NCBI GenBank assembly: GCA_013115135.1
Contig: JABANP010000029.1
Span: 124,001-188,000 of the forward strand
Source of the DNA: Perkinsus olseni
Taxonomy: Eukaryota > Perkinsozoa > Perkinsida > Perkinsidae
Length of the DNA stretch: 64,000 bases
Reading direction: 5' to 3'
This document shows positions 42,077 to 53,733 of this stretch, piece by piece. The notes under the pieces were generated by a model, which saw only the letters and a program-made list of their open reading frames with translations, ran no database searches and was not told the DNA's origin. How positions within the stretch are numbered: the stretch's first letter is position 1; each line of letters begins with the position of its first letter. The translations under genes and the position numbers were made by a program.

Positions 42077-43287
42077 ATGGCTGCTGCTGCCGCTCCTACA
42101 TGCCTGGCTAGCGGCTGCTGTTGTGAGGATATACCGCTGGTCAGGAGTATCCTAGCTCTGCATCAGCAACTTATGAGTGGGCTGATATTGAGTGATGAAG
42201 GAAGGTCGTTACTTGGGAAGGCTGATGAGAAGGTGGATTCGTAGCAGCTCATCCACACCGGCAGCATAGGGACATGCTTCAGCTGGCGTCCCTCCCCTGG
42301 GCACCTCCTACTACTACCGCCGCCGCCCCGAGGCTGGCTGTGGGTAGTGTCGAGGAAAGGCTAGAGGAGGTGAAAGGGAGTATACTACCTTATGAACATC
42401 AAATCGTCTAGGTCCAGTTCGGAGAGTATACTGATACAGCAGCTGACAGGGATGTGACAGCTAATGTAACGGCACGCCATTAAGGACTGACAGATGACGG
42501 CCCGGGAGTGCATTCGCAGGGGATCGAACCCACGACCTTCCCAATTAGCGATGATGCCATCCATCAGCGCCTTACAATCCTCGAAGAGGCAGTTGCAGAC
42601 GCGATGCTCGGATCTCAAGACTATCAGATGGTATCCTTGGGATGGTGAAGTCCGCCGTATCTTGCGCTCACATGCAGGCTCCTGCTGCGGGCGGTGGAGG
42701 GAATATCGCAGACGAGGCCTCCAGTGGAGAGAAGGTTTCCTCTAGGCTTCCTGGCGGGTGATGATGGTTGATCATCTCAGGAGATACTATCATCAATGAG
42801 GGAAGAGTTTAGCGAGTTCAGGATGAGAAGTGAGCTCTGCATGGAGGACTTGGCAAACGCTATTGAGGAGGTGAGGCTGACCGGCTCGATACGGCAGTAT
42901 TCATTCCATTAGAACAAGAGGGATATCGCACAGCTACACGCAGGGCTTGAGGACTGCCGAAACCCAGTGGGCCACTCACCCGATAGGATACGTAGGGAGG
43001 GTGGAGCCTGGAATCCTGTGTCACATCCTAGTGATGCCCCTTGCCAGATCGAGGATCGAGCCGAGCTGAAACTGGTCATCGATTGGTTGAAGGCGCTGGA
43101 GATATATCAGATGAGGGAAGTAGGTATTGGCTGGGGATGAGCTGCTGCCGGGATCTTCAACTCCACAGCAGCTTCTGAGGAGCAGACAGCTGACAGTGAG
43201 CCAACGCGAAGGGAGGAGACACTCGGTACACTCCGATCTGCCCATCAACGAGCCATTAGTGGTCCTCAGAAGAAACGTGTGAAGTAG
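42077..43287 (+). CDS. coiled-coil protein, unrecognised
   Basis: Exons on the plus strand: MAAAAAPTCLASGCCCEDIP ... ILALHQQLMSGLILSDEG, HRDMLQLASLPWAPPTTTAA with SVEERLEE, DAIHQRLTILEEAVADAMLG, APAAGGGGNIADEASSGEKV, EILSSMREEFSEFRMRSELC with MEDLANAIEE, NKRDIAQLHAGLEDCRNPVG ... ELKLVIDWLKALEIYQMRE, and the end AASEEQTADSEPTRREETLG ... GPQKKRVK, stop 43285-43287. Charged helices dominate and the C-terminus is a basic cluster (KKRVK). The intron at about 42370-42560 contains a tRNA-like segment in antisense (GGTCGTGGGTTCGATCCCCT on the minus strand). No family recognised; the start is the first Met in frame. Confidence 0.5.
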
Positions 43288-43487
43288 GCCGACCTGTCGG
43301 TGGAGGGAGGGGAGACAAGAACTCCAAAGGTGATGTTAATGCGGTTTCGACGAAGTGTTGGACAGTGAATCTCCAAACATCGCAATTTGTGCGTGCGTGC
43401 AAAAATTTGTGTGCAACTGTCACGCTCTCATACCACTCGTCCGTCACATCGCGTCTGCATCTAGGCGTCTCCTGGCCTTAGGGGCTT

Positions 43488-43682
43488 GTCGACTGTACTC
43501 GAACAGGATCACTTATGTAGTGATTTCCTTTCGTTCACAAGAGTACTCTTGACAAAACCCTAAACCGTGATGAGGAGTTGTATACCCCACCCTAATGGAG
43601 GTTTAGTCAGTACAGTCATGTTCTCGACTTCGATGATCCATCCTCTACGAGGACAGGGTGTGGGTATTGCTGAGCGGTTAAC
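43488..43682 (+). repeat. ~194-bp dispersed repeat, copy 1
   Basis: Begins GTCGACTGTACTCGAACAGG and ends TATTGCTGAGCGGTTAAC. It contains the perfect 14-bp palindrome CAAGAGTACTCTTG and a CCCTAAACC string. Nearly identical copies occur at 54321-54514 (same strand) and at 57897-58089 and 63550-63743 (opposite strand). Confidence 0.9.
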
Positions 43683-43739
43683 TATTAATGATTTTCGTCG
43701 TGTGTGCTGTGGGTACTATTGTAACTCTTGACTCTGTTG

Positions 43740-45646
43740 ATGAGTCACTCAGGCCTGCTTCATCTGGGCGATCGACTGCATAGGGCCGATTCTAACGGGG
43801 CTGCTGCATTCTCGGAACCGTCGCCGACAAACAGCACGATGCTATTGGCCAATGAATCGCAGGGCGTGGCAAAGCAGATGTCTGATCTTGAGGGCATCGT
43901 CTGTAACCTCGCACGAGGTGTGGCTCGTTTAGCCCAAGTAGGAACGAAACTCCTCACCCTCCGCTGACCTTGCAGCCAGTAGTATATGACCTGTCCACTC
44001 CCGCAGGTTGTCGGAGTCTTTCCTCGCTTGCAAGATTCCCAACACGACGACGAGGTGGATGTCGATGTTGAACTGCTGCAGTGGCAGGACTGTGCCAACA
44101 ATATGGTATCCTCCCCAAGCGCCGCATCCAGCACGAGTAGTCAATTTTGTAGGCGGTGCGTGTTGGGAGAACTTGGCAAGTCCGATCTCACGGGCGAGCA
44201 CGCTCATTGCTGGAAGCCTTGGCGTTAAAGGCAGACTCGACCGTACGCCTCCTTGCTGCTCGCCATTCTGAGCTTATCCCTCTGGCAGCTACTGCGTTCA
44301 CTGCCAATATCACAGGAACAAATTGAGGCTCAACTTGAGCGCTTGCATAAAGACGAAGAGAATTGGACTAATGTAGCTCCCCCCGGTTTCGGGGTTTATC
44401 TGCGCGGGATGGCGCGGAACGCAGGATGCAGGTACGCGAGAACATGGCAGCACAAAGAGGCGAGGAGGTGCCATGGGCTTCGGTCGCTTTATATTGACCC
44501 TCTGGATGGTAGGCCCCACATGTGAAGCGCCGCATCTTGAGGAGCGGTGCGGTAACGAATGAAGTGAGCCATCATGACAGCTGAACGCCGTCAGTGGCAC
44601 TGTCAGGTCAGGGAGAAGAGGGCGTCCACAGCGTCTTGTGGTGGGGACGTCCACCAGCCAACTTTTCGGCCTGTCGGATGCCCAGATACGTTCAGGCAGA
44701 ACAGCACGGCCAGTGGAAGCCCTTTGAGGAGAAGGTTGCAGCGTCTGCAGCAGAAGGTGCGCACAGTCTCTACGGTCTCCGAAAAGTTGTTGTACCATGG
44801 TGTTGTTGCATGTGTATTTAAAGCCTTCCTCGAGGTCCCACCAGTCCAGTCCCCGGGTAGATCTGCCGGGCTTCCGCGTATCATCCTTCCCCGTGGATGA
44901 GCATGATTGTCATGAAGCCTTTCCGATGAGAAACGCGAGTCGAGTTTTTTCGATCGCAAGGTGCCTCTACCGGGGATCGAACCCGCGCCCTTGGTATGTA
45001 CGCAAGCGCAATCTTCGGGAAAGTATCATCGGCGCGTCTTATCTACGAAGTCGCAAGTTTTTTTATCATGTCGGGTCACCTACAGCCGTTGATGCCTAAA
45101 AGGCGACCTCCAGATAAGGGCAGCTTCCCTCTTGATCATTTCAATCAATGCAAGCAGATCCACGACAAGTATCTTAGCTCTGCCCGATCCTGACACCCAA
45201 CCCATGACATGCATTAGGTACCTCAAATGCCTTCGTAAACACAAAAATGACAATCGAAGTTGCCGGTTTCTCGCTAAGGAGTATCTTCAGTGTCGGTGAG
45301 GGTACTCAACGACTGGATCTCACTTCAAGCTCTAGTACAGGATGGACCACGGTCTCATGGCACCAGAACCGATGGAGCGTCTCGGCTTCACTCCGGAAGA
45401 CGATCGTGCCCATAAACCCCGAGACGTCAGAGCGGACACTGTGCGGTCGCTTTTGAGTTCGGGTGGGAGGGTTGTCCTTTCGGTCAGGTTCGAGAAGATA
45501 AAGGCTGGCTAGCTGGTCGAGAGCTCTTGGAAGCACGAGGCTGGGTGAGGCCCCGAATGTTCGGTGGTGGCGTATGGGGTGGCAACAAGCTCGACAATCG
45601 TAATAAAGTCAGCGATGATAATGAAGAAGACACTGTTGCTGGATGA
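43740..45646 (+). CDS. coiled-coil/low-complexity protein, unrecognised
   Basis: Exons: [20 protein letters not shown] (43860-43930), [20 protein letters not shown] with [68 protein letters not shown] with [18 protein letters not shown], then [33 protein letters not shown] and, across a 49-nt intron, [20 protein letters not shown] ... [11 protein letters not shown], stop 45644-45646. One gene or two (a second may start at [13 protein letters not shown] about 45341). The intron around 44940-45000 contains an antisense tRNA-like segment (GGGCGCGGGTTCGATCCCCG on the minus strand). Function unknown. Confidence 0.4.
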
Positions 45647-46145
45647 TAAACATGTTTCAGTCACTTGTGGCTTTTAGTATTTCGGACGGGCCCTTGGTCG
45701 CGTCGTGGAACTTCCACGTCCAGTGACGGAAGGTCGCGGGATCGAATCCCACTACCATTATTTCGGTGGCATTTACCACAGAGTTCCTTCATTCGTTTCC
45801 TCAATGATGATCAGACGGTTTTTCTGTTCTCCCGCCGCCACCAACGCCTATGAGAAATCTGTAAGTTGCTTTGCTGGGAATGCGCACTCGCTGGTCGCCT
45901 CAGTAGAAATCGTCCGTCGCTCATTATTGGATAATTGACTGCTCACGTTACACCCTTACGGCAGTGTTCATAGTCTCGTTATACCATTAGAGCTTCGATT
46001 CTGTTGTCGGATGTTTACTTCTAGCCCGCAGGTCGCCGGATTAGTGGCGAAATACTGATCGAGTTGAGAAGTGTTTCTTCCAAAGAGAGGGCCTAGCTAG
46101 CCCTACTTCCTCACGTTGTCCTGTCGGCTCGTCGTTTCAGAGGGC
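45647..46145 (+). other. intergenic, with hairpin and tRNA-like segment
   Basis: Contains the perfect inverted repeat CGTGGAACTTCCACG (45702-45716) followed by GAAGGTCGCGGGATCGAATC (45729-45748), a T-arm-like string. No acceptor stem is seen. No gene. Confidence 0.35.
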
Positions 46146-46630
46146 ATGATGTCTGCTCCATCTCAGCTCGAGTCCCTCCTGCGGGCTACATTAGGCGCGA
46201 CGTCGACCAAGGTGGAAGATGTATCAGGAGGATGTGGATCGAGTTACAGGGTTGAAGTGCAGTCACCAAAATTTGTTGGTACTAACCGGGGTACAGGGAC
46301 TCTCCGATACTATTGTGCTCATCGTGGATGTCGATAGGGCGCGTTGTAACTCGTAGGCATGTAGCCTAGGCTTTTTAGTGCATAGGGAAGAGATTATGCT
46401 GATAGCCTTGTGGACATTGGACGCGGTGCTTTTAACGCTAGTTATCCTATATGCCCTTGAGGGCTGCGCAGGTTGCTGTAGTGCTTGCTTACGGGCTCTT
46501 GATACCACAAATTCCCTTCATCGTAGGTCTTCCTCGGATCAAACAGCATCAGATGGTTAATGAAGCGTTGAAGGATGAGATCAAAAAGTGGCACGCCATA
46601 ACGATCATCACTAAGCCCACCCCGCAGTGA
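46146..46630 (+). CDS. BolA-like protein
   Basis: BolA proteins pair with monothiol glutaredoxins around a 2Fe-2S cluster in iron regulation (family knowledge). Exon 1 (46146-46278): MMSAPSQLESLLRATLGATS, KVEDVSGGCGSSYRVEVQSP, KFVG; the Cys in SGGCG sits in the family's variable loop. Exon 2 (46527-46630): LPRIKQHQMVNEALKDEIKK, WHAITIITKPTPQ, where H-Q-M-V-N matches the R-H-R-x-V-N signature with the conserved His. The exons sum to 237 nt and close in frame to 78 residues, a normal BolA2 size. The intron (248 bp) is about five times the local norm. A minus-strand ORF overlaps exon 2. Confidence 0.85.
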
Positions 46631-46997
46631 TCTTACGACTGCATCATTATGAATGTGTTTTTCTTCTCTTTTTCCTGGCGGTGTTGTGTCTTCAATATTG
46701 CACAAGGATTGTACCAGTTTTTCTAACGTCGTGTATGGTATCTTCGGAAACACCGGCTGAGCAAGGGGATAAGGTAAACAGGATCTCCCTCAAGACTTCC
46801 TAGGGGTGTACCTTCCTTGCATGAGTTAACCTCAGGTCGCATCAGATAGCTCAGCCTCGTCGAGGGAGAGTACCGAGGGCAAGAGCAGCTCCAATAAAGG
46901 TGATGAGCCGGAGAATGGACGCCCATCCGGTCCGGTTCCTTGGATTGCCTCGCTCGTGATGGGATCTCGTTTGAGGATATCCTCACCTGAACTCATC
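46605..46997 (-). CDS. possible minus-strand gene overlapping the BolA 3' end
   Basis: From ATG 46997 the minus strand reads MSSGEDILKRDPITSEAIQG, TGPDGRPFSGSSPLLELLLP. After candidate introns it continues PVFPKIPYTTLEKLVQSLCN and IEDTTPPGKREEKHIHNDAV up to the BolA stop region. Composition looks coding (mixed, not low-complexity), but I could not close the frame and found no family. Confidence 0.3.
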
Positions 46998-47160
46998 GTA
47001 CTGCCGAAGCTTCTCCTGCCGAAGCTTCTCAGAGGTCGCCCGAGAGTTTCCCCACTATTGCCAAAGGAAGACTGTCCGTCGGACAGTAGACCTTTTTCGA
47101 CGCCTCGGAGTCATTAGTACCTTTGGTGGCTCGCGAGTAGTAGAAGCGGCACGGCCGACA

Positions 47161-48709
47161 ATGTCAGGGCGTCGTGCTATTTACGAACTGCGTGTGTGCA
47201 TATTCACGGGCTGATTCCATGTTACAGGTTCCGTTGACGGGAGGTATACGGGAGCGGGTGATAACGCATCAAATGCATCATTAGGAGCCTCTCGAAGGTG
47301 AGCTCCTGCATCATACCACCTTTCCCCCAAATCGTGTCAGGCGACCCAGTTTAGAGCGGCAGTCTGGTATCCGATATATCCCTCTTGGAATTCGCCATGA
47401 CACCTTCGAGGTGGAGCGTCACCAAAGGCTCCTAAAGACTAAGTCAGGCTCCGATCATCCTGATCATACCCTCGTTATTTTCAGACCGATCGTTTTAGGT
47501 TTTGTCGCTACGGCCCCAACTGTGAGTTCGCTCGGAAGGGGCAATGCTTCTTCGTACACTCGCCGCAGGAGTTGAAATACCGACCACCCAAACCGATAGG
47601 ATACCCGGTAGTAGCATCGCTGTGGTGCGGGAGAGGAGGATTCCTGCCGCTGGTTGGGGTCCTCGAATTGTCGAATGATTTTCTGCTTCTGGTCCTGATA
47701 CGGAAAATGGAGCACCTGGGGTTCGAACCTGGGACCTCGTTTGTTGTCACTGAGACACCGGGCAGCTTGATAACATTGAATAGCTGAACAGGTGAGGCCC
47801 CGTGGGTCCCAGTATGATGAGTATGACGACTTTTATTACGGCGAAGCTGGGAATGATTATTACTTTGACGACCAATACTACGGACAAGGGCAGGATGTGT
47901 CGTCCGCGGATTATGAACGTAGTGGAATTAATAATGAAGTGAGTGCATGCCCGTCTACCTCCTCCTGGGATCAGTCCCTGGTCAGCCCGAGAGAGAGAGG
48001 AAGGCAACGCCCAACACCACTGAGCCAGCACTCATTGCGATGGAATTGGCAGTTCAGGTGGTCTAGGATTGTGGGGACTTCGCCTTTACTTCGTTCGCTC
48101 CTTCGACTGTGGCCTGCTCTGAGAAAGAATGGCAACAGTCATCTCGCACGCATACGTATTAGAGAGCGCTGATAAGCGTTTGTTCGCAACCTTGTGATGG
48201 TAGATTCGTGACTTTGCCACCACGCCTGAGCGGCTGCAGCTGCTGATACAAGCGATGGGCGTCCTGGCTTCGAGCGAGGCAACAGACGAGAACGGAGGAG
48301 GTAGTAGTAGCGGATGGCAGGGCCTGTTACACCGCGCCATGCATCAGTGACATTAAGAAAACCCCTCTGTCTTGAGGGTAGTGGTAGTGTGACAACCTTC
48401 TTTTCAATAGCCCTCGTCGGCCTACGAGCGTCCTTCCAGGTGCGGTCGCCAATGTAGCCCTCACGCTGGCAGCATCTTTGGGAGTACCATCACCAACCGC
48501 CTCCAATGCCAACACTCAGCGCCTAACTGTGTCACCATCAGTAGGACGACGGACCTTTTTCGGCTTCACATGACGGGCTTATCCCTGAGCAGGTCGAGGG
48601 GCATCCAGGGGCCCTCCCAGAAGAGGTCAAAAACAAGTTCAAGATGTCCCCTGAGATTGCTGGATCCGCGGAGACAGATGTTCCCGGCGGCTCCTGTGCC
48701 CAGCAGTGA
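47161..48709 (+). CDS. CCCH zinc-finger protein
   Basis: ATG 47161: MSGRRAIYELR | VPLTGGIRER across a 31-nt intron. A later exon (47485-47600) carries FCRYGPNCEFARKGQCFFVH, a C-x5-C-x7-C-x3-H zinc finger typical of RNA-binding CCCH proteins, followed by SPQELKYRPPKPIGYP. Then come an acidic Tyr-rich exon (GSQYDEYDDFYYGEAGNDYY), PERERKATPNTTEPALIAME, IRDFATTPERLQLLIQAMGV and a final exon DDGPFSASHDGLIPEQVEGH ... AETDVPGGSCAQQ, stop 48707-48709. An earlier end at 48350 is possible. Introns include a CATACCACCTTTCCCCCAAA element (47314-47333) and an antisense tRNA-like segment (about 47700-47770). Probably an RNA-binding protein; the target is unknown. Confidence 0.55.
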
Positions 48710-49375
48710 TATCAATAATCGGCCAACGAGGGTTGATGAGCGAAAGATACAGAATACGTCAGTTCGTTTGCCGTATCACTAGATTTTTTTTCTTGATTTT
48801 CCTGCCTTATTTCCGATGTGCACCATTGGTCGTGGTTTTCGTCGTCGTCGTCGTGTTGGTTGTTAGCGTCCTCCTTCTCATCGTTGTTCAACTTGGTCAT
48901 TTGGTGTAATTTCGATACCACAACCCTCCCAGGGTGTTACTGATGTTACCAACTCATCTCAATCGATGAGTTGCCGTCGGCAGTTTGTTGGTGGTGAATG
49001 ATAGACAAAGTCTCTCTGGCGGAGCATGTAGACAATTCTGCATCGGTTGTTGCGTTGTTAATCCAGTCGGGTGGACAAAACCGCTTCTTTCAACGTCAAC
49101 TTGGAACTTTGTGATTTCATTCGGCACCAGTTCGACCTCATCGCTGACAGAAGCACGATTTTCGTAGTTGTTTTCAGTCGGCCGATTGGTTTCCCCTAGA
49201 TGCCATTACTCCCTGGTTATCGGAGTTGCCGTGCTACCATCAGCATCGTTATTTTCATTGTTGCTACTGTACAGGAAGTGGCGGCCAACAATTGGCTGCT
49301 ACAATGCAGCAGTTGTGTCGACCAAAGCATGTGAGGAAAGTGAAAGCGTGCACGCATGCACAAGCTGGGTTTGCG
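48710..49375. other. stretch without a recognised exon
   Basis: This is the 3' flank of the CCCH gene and the upstream part of the next gene. A (GTC)n-rich patch lies at 48838-48858. Upstream exons of the ICA gene may be here but I could not identify them. Confidence 0.3.
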
Positions 49376-51499
49376 GCAGGTTCGGCGATATCTCCCTCAA
49401 GAGTGACGTGCAGCCCGCTAACCATACGAAGCTCTATGAGCAGCTCCGGAAAATGCAGGTGAGCAGCTCGAGTTCTCGCGTATCAGCTGAAAATCGGGAG
49501 TATCTCCAGCGGAGGCAACCTCCGAGGTCGCATCGCTTCTTCTCAGCTACGAGTGTATACGCACACCGAACGTGAATTTTTCAACAAGTTCTTTTGCGAC
49601 GAGGCAGCTCGGGTTAATCGCACAGGAGCTCCAAGCGATAATGCCTGAGGCCGTGTCATTACTACCTGAGAGAAGGTCGGTCGGATCATTATCGGCAGTA
49701 TCGTCGGTATGGATGTCCAATCTCCACTGTGCCCAGTGGCATCTTGTGCTTCCTCATTTATGAGTGGCATTTCGGTGTGCTCGTGATGCTCACTAGCTGT
49801 CATCATCAAGAGGGAAATGTGAGATGCATTGCAGGAGCCAAATGAAGGGCACACTTGGTCGGAGCGGCAACAGTCATCGAATAGGATTTAGTTTATGTTA
49901 TTCGTGATTTGATATACGCTGGTGATTCCTCAGGTGGACTTCCTTGAATGGAACCCAAGCACGGACGAAGAACGTGTAAGTTTGGGCGAACTCGGCGTAC
50001 CACACTTCCGCCAAATCAGCATCACAATCACCTCAGATACATGGTCCGAGAGGCTCATCTTTTGATGACAGCATTAGGAGCACTACAGGAGCTTGCAGCA
50101 CGCCATGAGCATGTAGCTGGCGATTACTGGGATAGGTGAGAAGTGAGCTATACTACTACTGGGACATTATCGCTCACCAACGGAGCGATGAATCGCTCAA
50201 TCTCTCGGACGGGTCGGGAAAGACCTGTGTCTTCCAACAGACATGCCTCGGAAGCCGCAGTTGTGTTGGTTCGATTTTCAAGAGCTAGAGGTCGTCCGGA
50301 TGATGATAATGCGCCCTGCTTTAGAGTGTCCAAATGGAGTAGCGAGATGAAAAAGATCAATGAGGACATGAGTCGTGTTAATGATGAACAGATCCGCCAG
50401 AGTGAGAAAGTTCAAGGCCTCAATACTAAGGTAATCCCAAAGATACGAGGTATACATGCGTGCATGATTCAGAACAGGTCCACGTTGTGAACCATGATAT
50501 ACATCGTCTGGAGACCGCAGTCGAGCAAACGGATACGCGCGGGAAGAAACAAGAGTTCGAAGTCGATCGATTGAAGGAAGATCATCGCCACCTCACCTCT
50601 CGAGTGGATGACAAGATGGAGTGAGTGCTCCTTAGCTGCTGCAGCCTCTAGTAGTTTATCAAGATCATTTATATTTACCCAATACCAATATTTTCACAAC
50701 TCTCGATACATCAATTCTGTAATGGCTGATATTGGATCCATTATTACACTACTGATCATATTATTATTCCCACATTTATCTCAATCGTATTAATAATTTT
50801 ATACCATCACCGATGATACTCTGCAAACCTATAGGGAAGAGTTTATACTATCGTACTCCTTTAAATATATCATTCAGCACGGCGAAGGGGCCTGTGAAGT
50901 GATTTATTCGGCTGACGGCAAGTGCTGATCAGGGTTCTCATGAAGGCGATGGTGCAAAGCGAGGAAGCGATGGTACGGGAGAGAGAAGGGTTGAATAAGA
51001 AACTAGAGACGGAGTCAGAGCGGAGCAAACGATCGCTAGGTAACGAGAGGGATGATTTGAGAAAGGAGTGGTACTGGGTCTGGTCTTAGATGACCTCAAG
51101 GACTCCATGAGGGCCCTGCGTTCGTTGCATTACTCATTGTCCTTTCTGGTGGAAGATTATAGACAGGAAGCGGTTGAACGAGGGGAAGGAGTGAGCCGCA
51201 GCGTTGAGGAATTGCGAGAGAGGCTAAGTCGTGTCAAGTAAGCCTAGTAAGTCAACCACTCTGCATAGAAGATCTTTCCTATCAGTTCTTCTCTGGAAGA
51301 ATATGGCGACTTCTACCAGCGTCGATTGGCTGAGCTCTCCTCGGAGATCGAGGATGACAGGCGACGGTTGGCGTCTCTCGAGAGTAACGTGACGGAGTTG
51401 TGGAAGGCTATGGAGAAACAGGCCAGTGAAGACCTCCTGCAGATCACCAAACACGTAGGATTATCCTGCACACCTGATTTGGATCGTATCGGGTATTAG
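49376..51499 (+). CDS. S74/ICA (intramolecular chaperone) domain with coiled-coil tail
   Basis: The ICA domain is a self-cleaving trimerisation module known from phage tail spikes and MYRF transcription factors (family knowledge). Visible: FGDISLKSDVQPANHTKLYE with QLRKMQ, then VASLLLSYECIRTPNVNFST, ATRQLGLIAQELQAIMPEAV (the family signature G-x-I-A-Q-E-x-x-x-x-x-P-E-x-V), VDFLEWNPSTDEER and MVREAHLLMTALGALQELAA. The family's catalytic pair is S-D-x-x-x-K; here the Ser position reads Gly (G-D-I-S-L-K), so cleavage is doubtful. A long coiled coil follows (HDIHRLETAVEQTDTRGKKQ; DDLKDSMRALRSLHYSLSFL; YQRRLAELSSEIEDDRRRLA) and ends near 51499. The 5' end is not found, and the border with ATAD3 is an inference because the coiled coils are adjacent. 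The intron near 51055-51099 carries GAGAAAGGAGTGGTACTGG. Confidence 0.5.
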
Positions 51500-51590
51500 T
51501 CTGATGACGCCGGGATGGGCCTAAGATCAGTGTTAGCGGGTGGCGGTTAGAGGTGGTTTCCCTCAGGCGGAGCTCGAGTTGGAGGCGACC

Positions 51591-53733
51591 ATGGCGAAGA
51601 TACGCCTCGAGAAGATGCGGCTAGAGATGGAACGAAGTAACATGGAACGACAGCAAGAGCTTCAACAGAAAGCTGACGAGCATCAAGATGAGTAGCTGCC
51701 ATACAAATGACCCGGGTTCCATCCCGGCATGTTGCGTTTCAGCCTCCATAGACGGCGTATGGCGGCCGAATCGGATCGACGTGAAGCCCATGACGCTAAG
51801 ATGGTGGAGATGCAGGAGGAGAGTCAGCTGAGGTAGAGGGGGCATCGCTCCGTCGTCCTCGAGCCGCATGCGCAGGCAGCAGAAGGCCAGCCACGATCTC
51901 GAAATGGAACGACTAAATCGGACAGTGGACGCCGAAAGAGCGAAAGCTGAGGTAAGGCCTTGGGGGAGGCCTCTAGTTCACGCTGCGTGAGTCGGAGGGT
52001 CGGTGATGATGACGATCGTGTCAGGCAGAAGCTCAGAAGGAAATAGAGTTAACGAGAGTTCGGGAGGAGGCCCGATTGAGGGACAGACGAGAGAATGAGG
52101 ATGTCAACCTTCGGGAGATGGAAGCCAAAGCGAAGTATGATCTAGAGGCCATGGAGATCAGGGCTCGGGAAGACAGGGAGACCACCTTGCAGGTTGGTAA
52201 CCATCATGATTAACTCAGTACCGTCTGAGTGTTTATTCCATCAGAATATACGAGAGTCGGTGCATCAAGCACGAGAGTCGATATCGTGGTTCTTCTCCTC
52301 GCCCACCCAAGTGCTCCGGACCATCGGCTTCCTCGCGGGTAAGTTACAGGTAGAGACCACCCTCCCTGATGGCATGCTCATCCTACCTTGCTCAGGTTGT
52401 GCTGCTTCCATCTACTTCACGCGTGAGATGGCGATGCTGGCCAGAGATCAGCTCAATAAGCGTTTGGGGAAGCCAAGCCTCCTCAGGAGAACTAGTCGGA
52501 AGTCTCTGGCTCATGTAAGCTTCACTAAAGCCCCTCTGGGGATCGGAACGGTTTCGAGCGTCAGGACGTCCGAGACTGGATCTTCAATCGAGGGGCTCCT
52601 TCGAGAGTATTCTCGGACGTCGTCCTCCGCCCCGATCACCTGTTCACCATCAAACGCCTGGCCGATGCGACCCGTAGAAGAGCTCCAGTGGGTGTGGTTC
52701 AACGTTCCCTGGCAGGTACAGCAAAGCAGCGGGGGCAACCGTTGCTGCATTGCATGTTCTACGGCCCGCCCGGCACTGGCAAGACGATGACAGCCGAGAG
52801 ATTCGCTGAGTAAGAGGAGGTTTAACCGACCCCTGTATGAATGTTCTTCCTGGCAGGTATTCAGGGCTGGAATATGCTATAATGTGCGGCGCTGATGTCG
52901 CGCCGCTGAACGAGATGGCCGTCACGGAACTGCACAACCTCTTCGATTGGGTCAAGAAGAGTCGTCGGGGAGTTCTCCTCTTCATTGACGAGGCTGATGC
53001 TTTCCTCGGTGGGAAGCTCTGAAGTTTTGACTTGTGCAGTGTTGATTCTTCAGGCGCTCGAACTGCTGGCATGGGGGAGCATATGCGTAACGCTCTGACG
53101 ACCATGCTGTACCATACAGGAACACCTTCGTCGCAGTTCATGCTCGTCCTTGCCACCAATCGCCCGGGGGACCTCGACGCCGCAGTCCTCGATAGGATTG
53201 ATGAGAGCGTCGAATTTGGGCTGCCTGATACCATCGAGCGTCATATGTTGTGTCGTATGTATTATGAGAAGTACGTGGTGACTCCGATGAAGAGGCCAAG
53301 GTTGTCAAAACTCAACATCAGCCGTCGCCCTTCGAGTCCTCTGCTCAAACCAGCTTCTGTGACAGTCGTCAAGAGGGGCGGATCGGCCGCAGCAGGGGGA
53401 CGGAAGACAGCGAGCGTTAGACGACGTAGTCGGCCACATGTTGAGGAGACCAACCCGGAGGAGAGTCGAGGACCCCACAGGGGACACTCTGATGCGACAG
53501 TTGATGACGATTGCCTCCGTGATGTTGCCGAGAAGCTTTCAGGCTTTAGTGGCCGAGAGATTGCTAAGCTGTTCATGTCACTGCAAACGCATATGTACTC
53601 GCTGGGTATAGAGACAATTGAAGAAGTCCGGGAGAGTGTTTTGAAGGACGTTGCAGATTCCAAGCTGACGGAGCATTCACAAACCGTGGAAATGATGGAT
53701 AACGGCTACAAGTACAGAGGAAGTCGCTGCTGA
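51591..53733 (+). CDS. ATAD3: ATAD3-type mitochondrial AAA+ ATPase
   Basis: Inner-membrane AAA+ protein linked to nucleoids and cristae (family knowledge). N-terminal coiled-coil exons ([60 protein letters not shown]) lead to [20 protein letters not shown] and the family-specific [20 protein letters not shown]. The AAA domain follows: Walker [18 protein letters not shown] (about 52757-52810), [20 protein letters not shown], Walker [21 protein letters not shown], sensor [20 protein letters not shown] and [20 protein letters not shown], then [20 protein letters not shown]. Stop 53731-53733. A Ser/Lys-rich insert of about 70 residues (53290-53500) is unusual for the family. The first exons are uncertain: the exon begins before ATG 51591 and may continue from the coiled coil upstream. 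Confidence 0.85.
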
